Positions 61,241 through 64,000 of a stretch of 64,000 nt of DNA are shown piece by piece; position 1 is the first letter of the stretch; every line of letters begins with the position of its first letter. Source of the stretch: Usitatibacter palustris (lineage in GTDB: Bacteria > Pseudomonadota > Gammaproteobacteria > Burkholderiales > Usitatibacteraceae); assembly GCF_013003985.1 (NCBI RefSeq), contig NZ_CP053073.1:1178001-1242000 (forward strand), written 5' to 3'. A program made the position numbers and the translations under genes. The notes beneath the pieces were generated by a model. It was not told where the DNA came from. It was given only the letters and a program-made list of their open reading frames with translations, and made no database searches.

Positions 61241-62509
61241 ATGAACATGCGACGCAGGGATTTCCTCATCGCCGGCGCGGCCGGCGTGACGCTCGCCGGC
61301 TTCTCCGGATGCGCCTCGACGCCGAGCGCACCGAAGGCCCGTGTGGCGGTGGTCGGTGGCGGTTACGGTGGCGCGACGGCCGCGAAGTACATCCGGATGC
61401 TCGATCCTTCGATCGAAGTCGTGCTGATCGAGCCCAACGAAGCATTCGTCTCCTGCCCGATCTCCAACATGGTGCTCGGCGGCTTCAAGACGATGGCCGA
61501 CATCACCACGCCGTACACGGCGCTCGAGCGCACGCATGGCGTGAAGATCGTGCGCGATACGGCGACCGCCGTCGACGTCGAGAAGAAGCAGGTGCGGCTC
61601 TCGCGCGGGGACCCCGTGTCCTTCGACCGCGTGATCCTCTCGCCCGGCATCGATTTCATGTGGGAAGCGCTCCCCGCGATGGGTGGCGCCGACGCGCAGA
61701 ACGCCGTGCTGCACGCGTGGAAGGCCGGCCCGCAGACCGCGCAGCTGCGTCGCCAGCTCGAAGCCATGCCCGACGGCGGCGTCTACGTCCTCTCGATGCC
61801 CGAGGCGCCGTATCGCTGCCCACCTGGGCCGTACGAGCGCGTGTGCCAGGTCGCGGCGTACTTCAAGGCATCCAAGCCGCGATCGAAAGTGCTGCTGCTC
61901 GATGCGAACCAGGACGTCACGTCCAAGGGGCCGCTCTTCAAGAAGGCCTGGGCGGAGCTCTACAAGGACATCATCGAGTACCGGCCCAACAGCAAGGCGG
62001 TCGATGTCGATGTCCGAGGCAGCGTGGTCAAGCTCGAGTTCGGCGACGTGAAGGGCAACGTGCTCAACGTGCTGCCACCGATGAAGGCGGGCAATGTTGC
62101 CGCACCCTTCATCACCGTCAATCGCCGGTGGTGCGAGGTCGATTGGCTCACCTACGAGTCGAAGGCCGCCAAGAACGTGCACATCCTGGGCGACTCGCTC
62201 CAGATCGCGCCGGCGATGCCCAAGTCGGCGACCATGGCCAATGGTCACGGCAAGGTTTGCGCGGCCGCGGTCGTGGCGCTCATCAACAACCAGGCGCCGA
62301 ATCCTTCGCCGACGTTGATCAACACTTGCTACAGCATGGTGTCCGGTACGCAATCCGTGCACGTCGCTTCCGTGCACAAATACGACGAGAAGGACCGCAC
62401 GATGAAGGCGGTGCCGGGCGCGGGCGGGGTTTCCGCGGCCATGAACGAGGCCGAGGGCGCCTACACGATGAATTGGGCGGCCAACATCTGGGCGGACACG
62501 CTCGGCTAG
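61241..62509 (+). CDS. fccB: Flavocytochrome c sulfide dehydrogenase flavoprotein subunit
   Basis: 422 aa. N-terminal Tat-type signal (RRRDFLIAGAAGVTLAG) with a Cys that might also be lipidated (FSGCAS). FAD Rossmann motif VAVVGGGYGGATAAKY, redox Cys in FVSCPISNMV, and FCSD-type APYRCPPGPYERVC; C-terminal FCSD flavin-binding domain with NTCYSMV. Oxidises sulfide to sulfur or polysulfide, passing electrons to the adjacent cytochrome. Confidence 0.92.
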   Translation: MNMRRRDFLIAGAAGVTLAGFSGCASTPSAPKARVAVVGGGYGGATAAKYIRMLDPSIEVVLIEPNEAFVSCPISNMVLGGFKTMADITTPYTALERTHGVKIVRDTATAVDVEKKQVRLSRGDPVSFDRVILSPGIDFMWEALPAMGGADAQNAVLHAWKAGPQTAQLRRQLEAMPDGGVYVLSMPEAPYRCPPGPYERVCQVAAYFKASKPRSKVLLLDANQDVTSKGPLFKKAWAELYKDIIEYRPNSKAVDVDVRGSVVKLEFGDVKGNVLNVLPPMKAGNVAAPFITVNRRWCEVDWLTYESKAAKNVHILGDSLQIAPAMPKSATMANGHGKVCAAAVVALINNQAPNPSPTLINTCYSMVSGTQSVHVASVHKYDEKDRTMKAVPGAGGVSAAMNEAEGAYTMNWAANIWADTLG

Positions 62510-62534
62510 TCGCGGCAGCAGTGGGAGTTCGGCA

Positions 62535-62560
62535 CAGGGGCCGCACGCGGCCCCTGTTTC
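62535..62560 (+). terminator. Terminator after fccB
   Basis: CAGGGGCCG-CACG-CGGCCCCTG followed by TTTCATTTCC; 9-bp stem, 26 bp beyond fccB. Confidence 0.78.
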
Positions 62561-62624
62561 ATTTCCGTTACACTGGCCCGCAACAGCCGCATCCGGAGAG
62601 CCCTCGGCCCCGTAGAACCAGTTG

Positions 62625-63953
62625 ATGACCCGACGAATCCTGGTGCTGTTCCCCGACGAGTGGGATCGTGCCGTCGCCCGTGATGGCCGTTACCGCGATC
62701 GCTACGAATTCTTCTTCGAAGGATTCGACCTCTTCAGCTTTCCCGACAACGCGCGCCTGTTCTGGTTCGACGCGCTCGCGTTCGTCGATCGGATCGTCGC
62801 TGGATACTCGGGCGGGCGAATCGATGGCGTGGTGACGTCGGACGAGCAGTTCGGGCCTTTCCTCGCATCCCTCATTGCCAAGCGCCTCGGGCTGCCGCAC
62901 ACGCCCGTCGAGGCGATCCTCACGATCCAGCACAAGTATTACGCGCGGCAGGCGTTCGAGCGCATCGCTCCGGAAGCGAATGCGCGCTTCGGCCTCATCC
63001 GTCGCGACTACGCGGGGCCGGAGGACGTGCCGCTGCCGTATCCGTTCTATGTGAAGCCCGTGAAGGCCGCGTACTCGGTCCTGGCGCGGCGCGTGGATTC
63101 CTTCGAGGATTTTCGCAAGCACACCCATTTCGGCTGGTTCGAGCGCGCGATCATCGAGCGGCTGGTGAGGCCGTTCGACCAGGTGATGAAGGCGCACAGC
63201 GACATGACGGAGGAGCCCTTCAGCATGATCGCCGAGGAAATCCTCCCGGGGCGCCAGGTCACGGCCAACGGTTACGCCCGCAACGGGCGCGTGACGATGC
63301 TGGGCACCGTGGACTCGATCATGTATCCCGGGACCGATCACTTCCAGCGCTTCCAGTATCCGTCGGCGCTGCCGGCATCGCTCCTGGAGCGAATCGACGA
63401 CGTCGCCGTGCGCCTGCTCGAAGGGCTCGGATTTTCGCAGGGCGTGTTCAACATCGAGATGCGCGTCGATCCGGCGAGCGGCTCCGTGCGGGTAATCGAA
63501 ATCAATCCGAGAGCGGCGGGCCAGTTCTACGACCTCTTCGAGCGCGTCGATGGCTTCTGTCTCTTTGACGTGTTGCTCGATCTCGAATGCGGCCTCGAGC
63601 CCGTCGTTCGTCACCGCGAGGGGCGTGATTCGCATGCGGCGAGCTTCGTGTTGCGCGACTTCAGCGGCGAGGGTCTGTCGCGCTGGCCCAGCGCACGCGA
63701 GATCGAGGAGCTCCAGTCGCGCAACCCCGACGTCCACGTGATGGTCTATCGCAAGCGCGGCGCCGATCTCGCGCGCGAGATGAAGTGGCTGGGTAGCTAT
63801 CGGTACGGGATCTTCAATCTCGGCGCGACCTCGCTCGAGGCGCTGTTCCGTCGATTCCAGAAGCTGTGCGGCGACGTCACGTTCCATCCGCGCAGCCACC
63901 GCGAGCCCTGCGTCGAGACGCTGCTCGCCCAGGCGGCGTCAGGCGACGACTAG
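62625..63953 (+). CDS. ATP-grasp domain enzyme, unknown substrate
   Basis: 442 aa. ATP-grasp fold of the carboxylate-amine ligase type: PYPFYVKPVKAAYSVLARRV (ATP-binding Lys), MIAEEILPGRQVTANGY, and the metal/phosphate region FNIEMRVDPA ... VIEINPRAAGQFYDLFERVDG. Such enzymes join an acylphosphate to an amine or thiol. ATG 62625 (TTG 62622 just before). No neighbour in the window indicates the product. Convergent with the truncated gene at the edge. Confidence 0.87.
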   Translation: MTRRILVLFPDEWDRAVARDGRYRDRYEFFFEGFDLFSFPDNARLFWFDALAFVDRIVAGYSGGRIDGVVTSDEQFGPFLASLIAKRLGLPHTPVEAILTIQHKYYARQAFERIAPEANARFGLIRRDYAGPEDVPLPYPFYVKPVKAAYSVLARRVDSFEDFRKHTHFGWFERAIIERLVRPFDQVMKAHSDMTEEPFSMIAEEILPGRQVTANGYARNGRVTMLGTVDSIMYPGTDHFQRFQYPSALPASLLERIDDVAVRLLEGLGFSQGVFNIEMRVDPASGSVRVIEINPRAAGQFYDLFERVDGFCLFDVLLDLECGLEPVVRHREGRDSHAASFVLRDFSGEGLSRWPSAREIEELQSRNPDVHVMVYRKRGADLAREMKWLGSYRYGIFNLGATSLEALFRRFQKLCGDVTFHPRSHREPCVETLLAQAASGDD

Positions 63954-63957
63954 GCGG

Positions 63958-64000
63958 CTACCGTCCCGGGACGTCGAGCCAGTCCTGCTCGAACGCGGCG
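63958..64000 (-). CDS. 3' end of a gene cut by the window edge
   Basis: Minus-strand frame ending AAFEQDWLDVPGR-stop (TAG at 63960-63958), 4 nt beyond the ATP-grasp stop. Too short to identify; called because the frame is open to the edge, amino-acid use is protein-like and no other gene occupies the end. Confidence 0.35.
   Translation of the reverse strand, partial: AAFEQDWLDVPGR

Overview
The window is about 64 kb of GC-rich, densely packed bacterial chromosome. Gene content and order point to a betaproteobacterium. The main evidence is the cysE-iscR-iscSUA-hscBA-fdx-iscX block, the ECF sigma/DUF3619/DUF3106/RDD block followed by ilvB-ilvH-ilvC-psd-pssA-leuA, a DUF3460 gene beside serB, and a glrK-qseG-glrR operon. 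A deep-branching lineage near Burkholderiales/Nitrosomonadales seems likely, but genus cannot be settled from sequence alone. I found no rRNA, tRNA, transposase, phage gene, integrase or CRISPR array. This looks like core chromosome, not an island. No gap between genes exceeds 300 bp; the longest (about 190-270 bp) carry regulatory elements and are described below.

Layout. 1-5.2 kb (minus): the 5' part of mutS cut by the window edge, a lipoprotein, a LysM protein, then suhB-ndh-membrane protein with overlapping genes. 5.2-13.3 kb: trmJ, an MFS transporter, cysE and the complete ISC iron-sulfur assembly operon. 13.3-15.5 kb: two periplasmic substrate-binding proteins. 15.5-19.1 kb: glrR-qseG-glrK, preceded (on its 3' side) by a 263-bp region with GlrR-type sites, a sigma-54 promoter and a strong terminator. 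19.2-25.7 kb: DUF3460, serB, mfd, class I fumarase and a YqhA-family protein. 25.7-29.8 kb: amidohydrolase, acyl-CoA ligase and a CitE-like lyase. 29.8-40.1 kb: an acetate module (acs, small membrane protein, SSS-type histidine kinase CrbS, response regulator CrbR, and a DUF4212/sodium-solute symporter pair) plus small unknown genes and an orphan response regulator. 40.1-43.1 kb: lptG, RDD, DUF3106, DUF3619 and an ECF sigma factor. 43.2-50.2 kb: branched-chain amino acid and phospholipid genes. 50.2-64 kb: comEA-like, aldo/keto reductase, bactofilin, purB, GST, mnmA, an Ala/Lys/Pro-rich secreted protein, rluE, icd, csp, clpS-clpA, a flavocytochrome c sulfide dehydrogenase pair and an ATP-grasp enzyme.

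How the parts work together. The strongest new signals are regulatory. (1) Immediately downstream of glrR are three TGTC-N10/11-GACA(-like) repeats, a good sigma-54 promoter (GG-N10-GC) and a rho-independent terminator only about 60 nt beyond the predicted start. This architecture predicts a GlrR/sigma-54-controlled small RNA, parallel in logic to enterobacterial glmY but at a different position and of different sequence. (2) Sequences matching the type 1 IscR consensus lie both in front of iscR and in front of cysE, which would couple cysteine supply to Fe-S status. (3) acs and the DUF4212/symporter operon share a 12-bp element, GGGTTTACCCTA, at the same distance (25-26 bp) from a -10 hexamer. 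It is a candidate operator for the CrbR encoded between them. (4) PssA carries a C-terminal ankyrin-repeat extension. (5) A leucine-rich 28-codon peptide, predicted to be leaderless, precedes leuA. Several genes start with TTG overlapping the previous stop codon (TTGA), suggesting translational coupling.
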